Source: Siphonodentalium dalli
Taxonomy: Eukaryota; Mollusca; Scaphopoda; Gadilida; Siphonodentaliidae
Direction of reading: 5' to 3'
NCBI GenBank assembly: GCA_032622095.1
Contig: CP136065.1
Coordinates: 114,991,195-115,055,194 of the forward strand
Length of the DNA: 64,000 nucleotides
The notes under the pieces were generated by a model that was given only the letters and a program-made list of their open reading frames with translations, was not told the DNA's origin and made no database searches. A program made the translations under genes and the position numbers. Shown here piece after piece: positions 21,601-33,600 of this stretch; position 1 is the first letter of the stretch, and each line of letters starts with the position of its first letter.

Positions 21601-24600
21601 CAATGTTCTTGGAGATTTTCAAATGGTATATAATATAGAATATGTTGTATATAATGTGATCTGGGATTCAAAAATTAAGTGGGCCTTTAATATGCAAATT
21701 ATGGTATGTTACATGCCCAAATTTTTTGTATCTTTCTATTTTATTACAACTTTATAAATTAACTAGCTGAAACAGGCTCCCTTTGGGAGCCTTTATTCAG
21801 CGTCGGAGGGGCCTGTGGTCCCTGGGTGCGCTTCGCGCACATGACAATCACATCCTACATATATATTGGTAATATTATTATGCTACTTTATCCTCAGGCA
21901 AATAGGTTCATATTGGACCTAAATATTGACATTGGTTCATATTGGACTTATTCGGTTCTGATATAAGCCCAAAGTGAACTTATAACCGTTATTCTGTTTG
22001 ATGGCACAGGCCACAGTGAAAACACGTCTACAAAGACCAAACATCTGGTGCTGTAATATAGGCCCATAGTGAGCATATTTGTTTTTTTGTTATTCATTTA
22101 TTTAATTTTTGTAAAAGAAACAAATTTTAAACTAACGCCGTTATAACTTCCCCAGGGTACCCCGAGTCATGACACCAAATTTGGTTGAAATCAGTCTAGG
22201 GGTCTGGGAGAAAAATCCGGACAGACAGATGGACAGACAGAAGGACAGACAGATTCTACTCTTTTATATATATATAGATAACAAGAGAATCGTGAGTAGA
22301 AGCCATGATCCAAATTTGGTCAATATTAGATGCGCTTACATCACCCGGTAATCAATCCTGGAGGAATAACTCCTCAAAAAAAATTGGGCAGGACTGGTCT
22401 TTGAACTCATCCAAGAGACAAATTGGTCGAAATCGGATTATGCTTGTCAAAGTTTTTGTGCTCATGTCGCAATGAGGTTGGACAACGGATGGACTGGTCA
22501 GTCATTCATCAAACCATAGAATGAGTTTGTTACACAACTTGATCAAAAAAGAGGAACGGAGATGCTGTGTTTGAGTTGTGACATAAGAAAATGTGTGCAT
22601 GATTAGATTCCATAAACTGAATTTGGTCAAAATCCGAAAATTGTTTGTTGGAGTCAAGCTTGTGTTACAAAATGGACACACAAAAAATAATATGGAATAT
22701 GAAATAAATGTTGAACAGGACTGGTTTCTCAATACCTTGCGTATTCCAAGTCCAACAAGGACTCAGGCAAAATTTGTCAAACTGACCTAATATTAGAACT
22801 TGACTTCTGTTTTCTTGTGATTAAATCAGATTCCATGTTTTGAGATGGTCGAACAAAAATTTTGACAGACAGACTGATTACATAATACGACCGCTTTTTT
22901 CCAAAAAGGAACATATTTCAAATCTATATACTGGTAGTTTATCTGATTGAACTTGGATGTATGAAATATATTGGTTATATATATAACACATATTACACTT
23001 ATAACTGATTGGTGGTCTTCCTGATACCAACCACTGTAAGCTAACACTAAACTAAAGATATGACCAACAGAATTGGACTGAGAAAACCACTGCAGTGAAT
23101 TTGGGCTTGTCATTTTAAACACATTTCTGTGTTGAACAATGACAAATCTACTTATATAAGTTTTACTGATAACATAACCACCGATGCACAAGTTCAGATG
23201 GTGAATATCTGTGCCAAGTTTAAAAACATTCACTGGAATATGAATGAAGAAACATTCCAAACTCACCAAAGAACGAAGGAATAAAAAACTTGGCAAAGTT
23301 GCTTCTAAGTAGAGAAGACAAACACCCATCTGGATGGAGATGCTGATTCCAGTTTGCACCCCCCCCCCCCCAACCACAAAATTTCATTGCAGGGAGTATA
23401 ATAAAATACCATAGAGTAATGCAGCATTCTAATACTGGAGAGTAAAGACTGGTATAGATCAACAATTCTAGATTACATTATTGTGAACTAAAAGACATTA
23501 CAAGCTCTTCCCAACAATTGTTTTTTTCTAGCAGATAATTTACTTCTCTTATTTTCTCTCTGTTGTTGCCTTTTTTCCGTTTTCTTCTGTTTTGCCTCAT
23601 ATTCCCTTATTCTTCTTTCTTTTTCTGCTAATTTTTCAGCTTTTAATTTCTGTTTTTCAGCTTCTTCTTCTGCTAACCTCTGCCTTTCCCTATCTATCAT
23701 GTAAGATGAATGAAATTAATTATCTGTTCACCTCTGCAAGGTGGGGATGCCGGTGGATAGTGTTGTGGACTATATAAAAGCACCATGGTACTGTCATGGT
23801 ACTACCATGGTAATACAATACTACCTTGGTACTATCACTACCACCCTAAGTGATATTTACCATGGTACCATGGAACTTTACTAGGGTACTCTACAATGGT
23901 ACTACCACATTAAATTGATATCTACCATGGTACTCTACCATGGCAATGTACTAAGGTACAGTTTTGTTACTACCATGGGAAAGTGATATTTACCATAATA
24001 CTACCATGGTACCATGGAACTGTACTAGGGTACTCTACCATGTTGATGACGTTGTAAAGTGTCTTATGTCATATTAGACTAGATTATTCATCTTGGTCCA
24101 CAACAGCTTGGGATATTGGTTGGGTTGATGCTGTTTTGGACTGAGTCCCATCCCATCCCATCACCCTTCTATAACAGACTTTGATCTGTATTTACATGTG
24201 GAGTCTGGGCATTCACATTATCTCCTGAAAGTGATTATTAAATCAACTGACATGTCCACGATTAATCTGTCGTCAAAATGATATTTCATTTACCGTGATA
24301 GAAAAAGGTAAAGTAATGATTTTGTTATAATATTGTTTACATACATTTTCTTATAGCAAGGAGGGGGTGGCCTGTAGGGTGTGCTGAAAAATTTAGTCAT
24401 AAATTTTCAAAACAATTCTCCAATAAATGCGGGCTGCAGTGTGTGCTGATGAATTCAAATTTGAAATCCAAGATGGCTGCTGGTGGCCATGTTTTTAATA
24501 AATTTCAGATAAAATCGATGGCTCCCATCTTGAGATCACCCCGAACATAAGAAGTTTGGGGATGATCGGATGATAGTTTAAACATATTTTATTGTATCAT

Positions 24601-27600
24601 TAATGTACAATAGGGATTGGGGCACAAGTTATACAACTTAGATAGCCCCTCTCCCCATACAATTACACACGTTATTATAATAACAAGATGGTACATGTAT
24701 TTTTAAATTGTTTTTTGTGTTACCAGATCCAGGTTCGATATGTCAGTTCATTTAGTTTGATTACTGATTGTTGACATAGGAAAGATGTGTTAGTTAGTTA
24801 AGTATAGTAGCTTTGGGGTAATAAAATGATCAGATGATAGATGTGACCCTTAGGAGGCTTAGGTTGTGCTAACAGAAATTGTTGATTGACGCCAACCCAT
24901 GTAATTATATTACTAAGGTATAACATAGGTCATAGCTAACATAACAACATGCTAATAAAATTAGATCACTTGTGTCAGGAAGTTTGAAAACATCCCTTAT
25001 AACGAGAGGCCGATCATAATGTTTAACCCATACCTTCTATCATACCAAATCGATCTAGACTGAACACAATATTTTTCTAAATAAGTAAATTATATTTCTC
25101 CTAATCCGGTAAGTATCTTGCCCACTAAACTATATGGTATATTCCTATTTCAGTAGAAAAGGTTAACAAACCCACAGTTGAAAACAGTATGAAAATTCTA
25201 TGGTACGTTTGTTTATTCATGGTCCATGGTAATCCCATTAGATGGTATATTATCCTTCATGGACCATGTGATATCCATTTTGATATCTTCCCAGTAGGCC
25301 AGGCATTCTTAATATTAAATGAATATACCCAGTATGTACCTGTATATGCAACCATGTATTATTAATATAAAATTTGGCCATGGCAGTAACAACTTGCAAC
25401 AAAAATAAATCACTCAAAAGTTCTGTGGAATGCTATTGGTATCTTTAAATTTGTATCCTGGTATTGACAGGGTAGTTGTATCCTGGTATTGACAGGATAG
25501 TTGTATCCTGGTATTGACAGGATAGTTGTATCCTGGTATTGACAGGATAGTTGTATCCTGGTATTGACAGGATAGTTGTATCCTGGTATTGACAGGATAG
25601 TTGTATCCTGGTATTGACAGGATAGTTGTATCCTGGTATTGACAGGATAGTTGTATCCTGGTATTGACAGGATAGTTGTATCCTGGTATTGACAGGATAG
25701 TTGTATCCTGGTATTGACAGGATAGTTGTATCCTGGTATTGACAGGATAGTTGTAGCCATTATTCTGGGCTTAGATAAGAGGTAAACATTCAAACTCAAA
25801 TTTTAAAAACTTCTAGAACACACAATTTATTTGAATAAGGGTACTTAGAGACAATCAAAAATAACAAATCAGACCTACGCAGAGTGCAAATTCAAAGTAT
25901 ATTTATTTCAACCCCCTCCCCATTGTGAAGTTTCCAGACCTGACACCTTGAGAAGATAGTGTAAAACATAATGATAAATATAATTTGGAAAACTTACTAT
26001 ATTTTATAAACTCCAGGATTATGCATATCTTTAGCATTAAAGGTACTCAATCCGATTAAGCACCCCTAAATTACTATTTCTTTGGCTTCGGGGGTAAAAC
26101 ATATTTGATTCGAGTCGAGGAACCCACCCTTCAAAGCTCAGATTGATCAGATATCAATTTTTGAAATTTGTTAATTTTTAGAGATGTGGTCCACTTTCAC
26201 GTACTCAAACGCACAAATTACGGGTGTAAGATGGATAACTCGAAAATCAAGTGGTTATTATTGTTAATAATAACCACTTGATTTTAGAGTTATCCATCTT
26301 ACACCCGCAATTTGTCCATAATTTGTCCGTTTGAGTACGTGGAAGTGGACCATATTTCCAAAAATTAACACATTTCAAAAATCGATATCTGATCACTCTG
26401 ATCACCCTTAAGCCAAAGAAATAGTAATTTAGGGGTGCTTAATCGGATTGAGTACCTTTAAATGAAATTTTTTAGCATTTTAGGTAATTATTTATGATTA
26501 CAGCATTTGCCAAAATAGTGACTCTTGGCACTCTTCAGTAACTCTTAAAACAACCTCTATTTGGAGATGCCAAATCTGAATAAGAACTTTTTTAGGAACA
26601 CCAAAGGTAAGCTAAATAGAAACCACCCGGCATATAGAAACCACTAAGTGTATAGAAACCAATAGTGTATAGAAACCACCCAGTGTATAGAAACCACTAA
26701 GTGTATAGAAACCACTCAGTGTATAGAAATCACTCAGTGTATAGAAACCACTAAGTGTATAGAAACCACTCAGTGTATAGAAATCACTCAGTGTATAGAA
26801 ACCACCCAGTGTATAGAAACCACTCAGTGTATAGAAACCAGCCAGTGTATAGAAACCACTCAGTGTATAGCACTGTATAACTCTAACACTCAGATTATAT
26901 ACCTTTTTCTTCCTTGAACTTGATCTGTTTTAAACGTTTGACTTCAAAACTGACATCTCTCATATGTGAAACAACCTGGAGATAAGAAGTGTGAACTACA
27001 GTAATGCCCTAAATAAATATGTCTTGTTGCCATTCATCGGAAAGCTCTCACTGAGATGAATGGCAACAATCCATATTTCCGACTAAATCCTGAAAAGTTA
27101 CCCATAATTCTGCTGTGGTTAAGGAGTCGATTATTTAGGGCATTACTGTATCAATCTACAAGTATACCATGTGTCAGCTGAGATGATGAGGTCAGGTGTC
27201 ACAGGAGAAGCTTGGAAATATGGTGTCTGTCATTTGCAGAATGAGGTCTCTAGATGGCAAATTTAGTGATGCTACCCCACACAGTGGGCTAGATTCACCA
27301 AATTCACCCTCTGGGGACCTCATTCTGCTTTGGCTTCATCTTCTGGGAAGTACAGTATCTTTAGGCTCCAATTAACATTGTTTTAGTTACAATTTCTATT
27401 CTGTTCAATTTGTATATCCCCTAATTTTCAGAAGATAAAATACATAATCGAGGTAACTAAGGTCATGCAAAGTAAATTTCCCTTTTCTGCTGTTTTCTGA
27501 AGCAAAATTTTTTGAAAAGAATGCGTGAATTTAATTTAGATTTTTTTATTTCTATGAGATATCAGATCAGCAGCCATAAGCAGTACTTTTTTAATCAATC

Positions 27601-30600
27601 TATTCATATTAAAGGTACTAATCCGTTTCAATGGTCCCCATATCATCAGATCCCAACAACATTTTTTTAAATGCTGCTTCAGTTATCAGAATCGAGTAAT
27701 TGTCCAAAAATAATGCTAACCACAGTCAACTATAGTAAAAAATTGCCCAAAACCTGTTATTTATTAACATTTTGTTCAATGAAATTTTTGCCGGTTTGTC
27801 AAATATGTGACTCTTGTTGACTGTTTACTGGGCCACTTAATATTATCGGTGGTAAAATCTAAATGGTTTCAAAAATCGATATCTGATCACTCTGAGCTTT
27901 GATGGGTGGGTTCCTCGACTCGAATGAAATACTTTTTACCCCCGAATCCAAGGAAATAGTAATTTGCAAGTGTTAAATCCGATTGAGTACCTTTAAGTGA
28001 ACATAATGTTTTTTGTAGGCCCTTATATCATTCGCAAGTAGTTTAACTTGTGACAAATTAAACTCTGATCCAACATATGGAAACCCTCCACCCCTCTGCG
28101 GAATTTTGAAGACCCATTATTATAGAGCATGACATTCCACATCTTTTTAAGCAAGTTTGCAATCTGAGAAGAGTCACATTCAAATTTTATGACACTTTTT
28201 AAGTTTTTATCGTTTTTGTCTAAATAGTACATTTTTGTGGGGTAGGGGTAGGTAATTCCCCTAATACTGGGCAAAGTGTTACATAGATCGAGGTGCAGTT
28301 GGTTTCATTTTGAAGCGGTGTTATCATATACTAGTAATACATGTATACAACAAAATTAAACATAGATATAGTATTGTATTTTTCACAAATTTAAATTAAA
28401 AAAATAAAAATATTTTGCGAAGAGTGTGAAAAAGCTACACTGGCAGTATTCTGAGGTCAACATGTTCTTAATGTTGATGTCTATAGTTATTCTCCTATTT
28501 TTTTGTAAACAGTAATTGCCAAGGAAGTTTCTAGATAAAGTATGATGGGCAGAAATAAAACAAACAGATAGAATGTCAATATGTCAATTGTCTTTTCGTA
28601 TAAATTTTGTTAAGGTGAGGGTAAGTAACTTGGTCATACCAGATCATTCTCCTAGAATGTCTAACATGGAAATGGGTTTGTTATGGAGCAAATTGATACT
28701 TCCCAACAATGTACAGAACTAAATAGCAAAATAGTTTTATAAAATATTAACAAGAGCGATGTTGGGCATGGCAAAAATGCCCAGTGCGCTTTTATGAACT
28801 GTACACAAACAAACAATGGCAGTGACACTAAATTGTGGTAACCTCAAATATTGAAAATTCTAATTCTAAGGTGACGTTTACACATATCCGGTGAAGCCGT
28901 TATCCGGCAAACCCGTTAGCCGGCGAAGGTTGGGCAGAGTGTTTACACATCGCCGGCGAAGATACGCATATATTCATGTGTCTCCTTTACTTGTTAATAG
29001 TTTTCGTTTTAGTTATCACTGAACTGAAATATGATATTGCTGTACACCTGTAAACATCTAGCCGCTACCTGTTAGAGATATGGTTGGGCAGTATAGCGAA
29101 ATGAAACTTTTTAGAAATGGAAATGCTGAAATTATTAATATCCAACTCAAACTTTCAGGTATTGCTATTGGTGATTTTATAGATATTTTAAAAAAACATT
29201 GTTAATGGTTTGTTTGGATTCATATACAGCCTGTGAAGTGAGTGTCGCACCAAAAGCATGGCCATTGTCAGTTTTGAGATCTTTTCGTCGCATACATTGG
29301 TGTCTAATCATTCGGATTTGATTTTATATTATATAGATAAGTTTCAACATCGCGAATCAAATGTGACACATTTTCCGTTTGCACATTATACAATAAAATA
29401 TGTTTTTCATTTTACTCGGGCGTTCACCATGTCCATGTATATAGGGCCGTGACGATGTGGTGTCTCATCCCAACTTTAATCAAAATATTCAAAAGCTGGA
29501 AATGTCATACCTGACACGGCAATAGTTGGACATTTGACATCAGCAATATGTTGAAATTGTTCTCGTAGTTTTATTTTCAACAATTTGCTATTGGTGATTT
29601 CTTTAGGCAACATTTGCTTATTTTTTGACCAAATTGTTGGACTGAAATGACCATCAGTTGGAAATGATCCAACCTTATTAGAGGTGCGTCAAGTTTGGAA
29701 AATATCCAACAATTGGAAATCTTAAGGCTGGATGCTAGGGTTTTGCAATTTTCAGGGTTCAGATTAAAAAAAATTCTCACACCTGGCCATAACCACGGTC
29801 GGTCGATAAATTCCAAAGATGAACAGTCCCACACTCAGATTTAGATTGTTGAACTAATTGTCCATTAAGTTTGAATCCATAGAAACGTGACATCCCATTT
29901 CCTCCATATATAGATATGGACATACATGTACATGAATTAATTTCCTCGAATGCGCAACAAATGTACCATGCACATGCAGAGTACGTGTACCATCATCGGT
30001 TAGTATTTATAATAATAGCTTATAACCAAGGTGCGTGACCACCGACCTGACAGCTGATTAGAGACAATCAAACTGGCACACTGACCAATATATACACAGG
30101 TGGAAAGCGGGCTGGTCTATCAGCGATTACACAATAATATTGTTCGAGTTAATTGTTGAAAGGAAATCACCCATGACGGCATGACCCCAGATAAACATCT
30201 AACTTAATCGCAGATCGAATTAGAATCCATACGACAATCAGGTGCTTGTACTAAATCATTTTATCCAAAAGTTGAAAACCGTATAGCTGAGTATCCGGAT
30301 AGCCGTAATTCTTATCCGGCGAAGTATAAACACTCTATTGTTATCGCTGCCGGCTAAAGCGAATGCGATCTTCGCCGGGTAATGTATAAACACCCCCTAA
30401 GTCAGTGAAAAATATTCGTACAAAACCCATAATCGAACTTGGCCTGTATAACCACCATGGTTATAATCTGTCTGTTTTAATACACCGGGTAGCTACATGT
30501 ATTTATGAATTATATGAATGATATCTAAACCTTAGAATCATAAACTCCAGTGTACAGGTACAACAGAATGAATTATCAAAACTATTGAAAGTTATAAAGA

Positions 30601-33600
30601 AGAGATAATAGCTTCGGAGCTAAATAGTCATCACCAATAACAATAAGAGTCCAACTAATTGAAAAAAAGAATATTTTATTTATTATATGAATCAGTTTCC
30701 TGTTTATTAAATGGGTTAATATTTCTCAAACCAATCAATCAACAGACACCAAAATTCGAAGAAGTGAATGGTTAGTCATCATTATCCTAGATATTAAATA
30801 CGAAAATAACCAGACAATGGACAAATGTTCAAACATAACAGACAGATGTACAATAGATGGTCGATAAATTAATAACAAGTCATAAAATATATTTACTCAT
30901 ATTATATGTTGCCAATTTTAACTGTGACAATCCATGTTTTTATGATTTGTACACTTAACCATTTACCCTATACATATATGAAAAATGTCATTCCCTGCTG
31001 ACAATGCAATGTCAACCATTTTCTTGTGTAGCATCAGTTTTACACAGAAAACAGCAGTTGGTTTAGAATGTGTTTTGTTTATCTTGATGTAAATTAAAAG
31101 AAGTGTGTGTGTGTGTGGGAGGGGTTGACATTGAGGAACCAAAACTCTTCACTATAAATTATTGAGTACTTACTTGATTTTGTAATTATTACATCATAAA
31201 AATGGGACATGTGAGGTAAGTTGTTTATTTAATTATTGTCTCTGCTGGCAGAAAGCAAAGAAAATTGGTAAGTAAATCATTAACTGAATTATTGAGTTGG
31301 CGGTATAGATTAGGATATGCCTGGCCCAGATTTCAACAAGGGTTGTGCATCAAAGATGGCTTGGTCAAGTTTTTTGCCCATAAGATTGAATCTGTTCGAT
31401 CGAGAATCACTAAAAATGGACGAACTAAAGAACCATATCACAGACCTAAGGGTCATAAAATAAGTAAATAAAAACTAGAGGTTCCCCCGAAATCCATATG
31501 AAGTTTGGACCCGTCACCCGAGGATCCATATGAATTTTGGTGATGATCGTATGAGGAATTTGCTCTGTAGGGTGTGCTAAGGATTTATTGATGCAAAGAG
31601 TAAAATCCAAGATGGCCATGTTTTTCAATGAAAATCATTAAAATTTTATAGCTCCCATCTAGGGGTGAACCTAGTCTAACATACCAAGTATCGTTAAAAT
31701 CTGTCAAGTTTGTTGAATCACGTTAATGGTCGGGAAGGACCAAAATTGCTTAAAATAGACAAACTAAGCCCCATAACTCTTGTATAAAAGATTGGACAAA
31801 CCTGGTTTTCGAACTCGTTTGAGATAGTGTTGCAACAGACCCAGATACTAAATATGAATGAAATCAGTTGACGTTTGTTTGAGTTATCGGGGTAACGGTC
31901 TCCCGCTTGGGAGACCATCAATCAGCCTACCAACCTCGCCAAACCACAAGTCGAGTTTTTGAAAAAATTTCAATAAAAATAATATAAGAGACAAAACACC
32001 TGAACAGCTTAACCAAAGCGAAATCAGTAAACCCACCAAACTATAAACACAGTATTAGAATATCAAATACTTATTACCTAAGTTACCATACTTAACAAGC
32101 AATTACGAGAATTTATACCGACATACGCAATACTAAGATAGTTAGGCTTCTTGCTAAACTTTAATCCTGAACTAAGATAGTTAGACTTCCCTTGCTAAAC
32201 TCTAATCCTGAACTCAGATAAATAACAAACACATAATTTTGACAGCTATAATGAACTCACTATAGCTGAAACGGACAGCCGGATAACCGGTTAGCATCCG
32301 GATAACGACGTAACCGGTTAGAAAAAAATGAACCGGACGAAACCGCATCCCGCTCTGTCAGTTGAATGTGAACGTGAATAATGCACTGGTACCTCAAAAT
32401 ATTAAGATAAATGATGCAAAAGTAATAATAACACCTGTGCCACCGATAATAGAGTGCAATGCAAGCATTAATTGGGGTACGCGGACGTTTCAGATACTGA
32501 GTAGCAATTCTCAAACTGTCCAGAAGTGTCGGCGACCTTCAATCAATTCCGGCCTTTGAAGTTTTCTCTGATCTTCTGACGAGAGGGCAGTGACTGTGTA
32601 TCCAAGCGGGATAGTTCAAAGCAATGAAGTCACTAAATCAGTGAATCTGTCATCTGATTGACACCCCTCAGACTCGGTATTATTTCGTGTTGAAATTTGA
32701 AAAGTGAACACGACTATCGATTGACTCTGCGAGAATTAGCGATAAATGCCATTAAATGGAATCGCGCAAATCGGAAGTGTGGGCGAATTTATTACTTTCT
32801 AGGCTTTATTTATAATTCATTGGAGGATATACCAATGATGATATCATGATAATGATATATTACAGATCTTTAATATATAGTTTTGTTACTCGTTTTACCA
32901 ATACCCATACTACAATATTGTTACTCGTTTTACAAATGCCCAAACATATGCTGATCACCGGCAATTGCAAATAAGCGATCCGTCTGCCATTCACAAATTT
33001 CACTTGCTCATTCCCCCATCAGGAGAGCCAGCAGAAGAACAGTGAATGCGTGTTTTTGAATATCGTTTCATGCCGTGAATAAGGTCTTTATTTCAGCTAC
33101 TATTTCTCACCTAGGTTTGTCCCTGGAGCATGGAAAATGTCGACATAATTAGTCTGAGAGAAGTCCGCTAGAAATTAGCGGTTAACCAGTTGAAATCCGG
33201 CTAACCCCAATGGTTAACCGGTTAGAAGAAAGGGTTAACCGTTTCAGCTCTAAAACTCACCCTCCGTGCACACTGCTGACACTGATTCTCATCAAGACAG
33301 TCTCCAGCTATCTTCTTCAAACTTTCATCCAGTGGATTGTCCTTCAAGTCAAGCCACCTCAATCTATTGAGGGTCTCAAAACTGACTGGCAACAGTGCAA
33401 GCTTATTTCCCAACAAATCAACGTGATTCAGGTTAACTAGGTCTCCAAAGTTAGAAGGTAGCTCTGTCAGTTGATTCTTGCTGAGATCAAGTCGAGTTAA
33501 TTGAGCAAGTAATGCAAAGTTATCCTACAAAATTAGAAAATAAGTGGTGATTAAAATAAACGATAGCAATTGAACATATTTTTATTTTTCCGATGTCTTT

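Larger units (their letters stand above)
19942..23501 (-). other. LRRC59 intron 5
   Basis: Contains a nested stack of repeats (20267-21660, including a SINE), a hairpin-bearing repeat at 21770-21900, monomer and microsatellite debris at 22100-22900 and a C-run at 23359-23371. No extra exon was recognised. The minus-strand frame at 22826-23377 is fortuitous. Confidence 0.6.
23694..26902 (-). other. LRRC59 intron 4
   Basis: Holds an ACCATGGTA-rich repeat, a 160-bp-family fragment, a 25-bp minisatellite, a palindromic TTAA MITE and an 18-bp minisatellite, each listed separately. No additional exon seen. Confidence 0.6.
26976..33260 (-). other. LRRC59 intron 3
   Basis: The longest transposon store of the gene apart from intron 1. 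It holds a TA MITE, a TTAA MITE, a Harbinger-like element, 160-bp-family pieces and a hAT-like element abutting the donor. No further exon recognised. Confidence 0.6.

Noticed and set aside
22826-23377. 183-residue minus-strand ORF in LRRC59 intron 5
   Set aside because: It ends in the C-run, has no domain and is not needed for the LRRC59 reading frame.
25451-25750. CRISPR-like array of hairpin repeats
   Set aside because: There are no spacers: the units are directly head-to-tail. The host is a eukaryote and no cas genes are present. It is a minisatellite.
25410-25799. 129-residue repetitive protein on the minus strand
   Set aside because: The frame is open only because the 25-bp unit contains no stop in any rotation. 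There is no promoter, splice site or coding signal outside the repeat.
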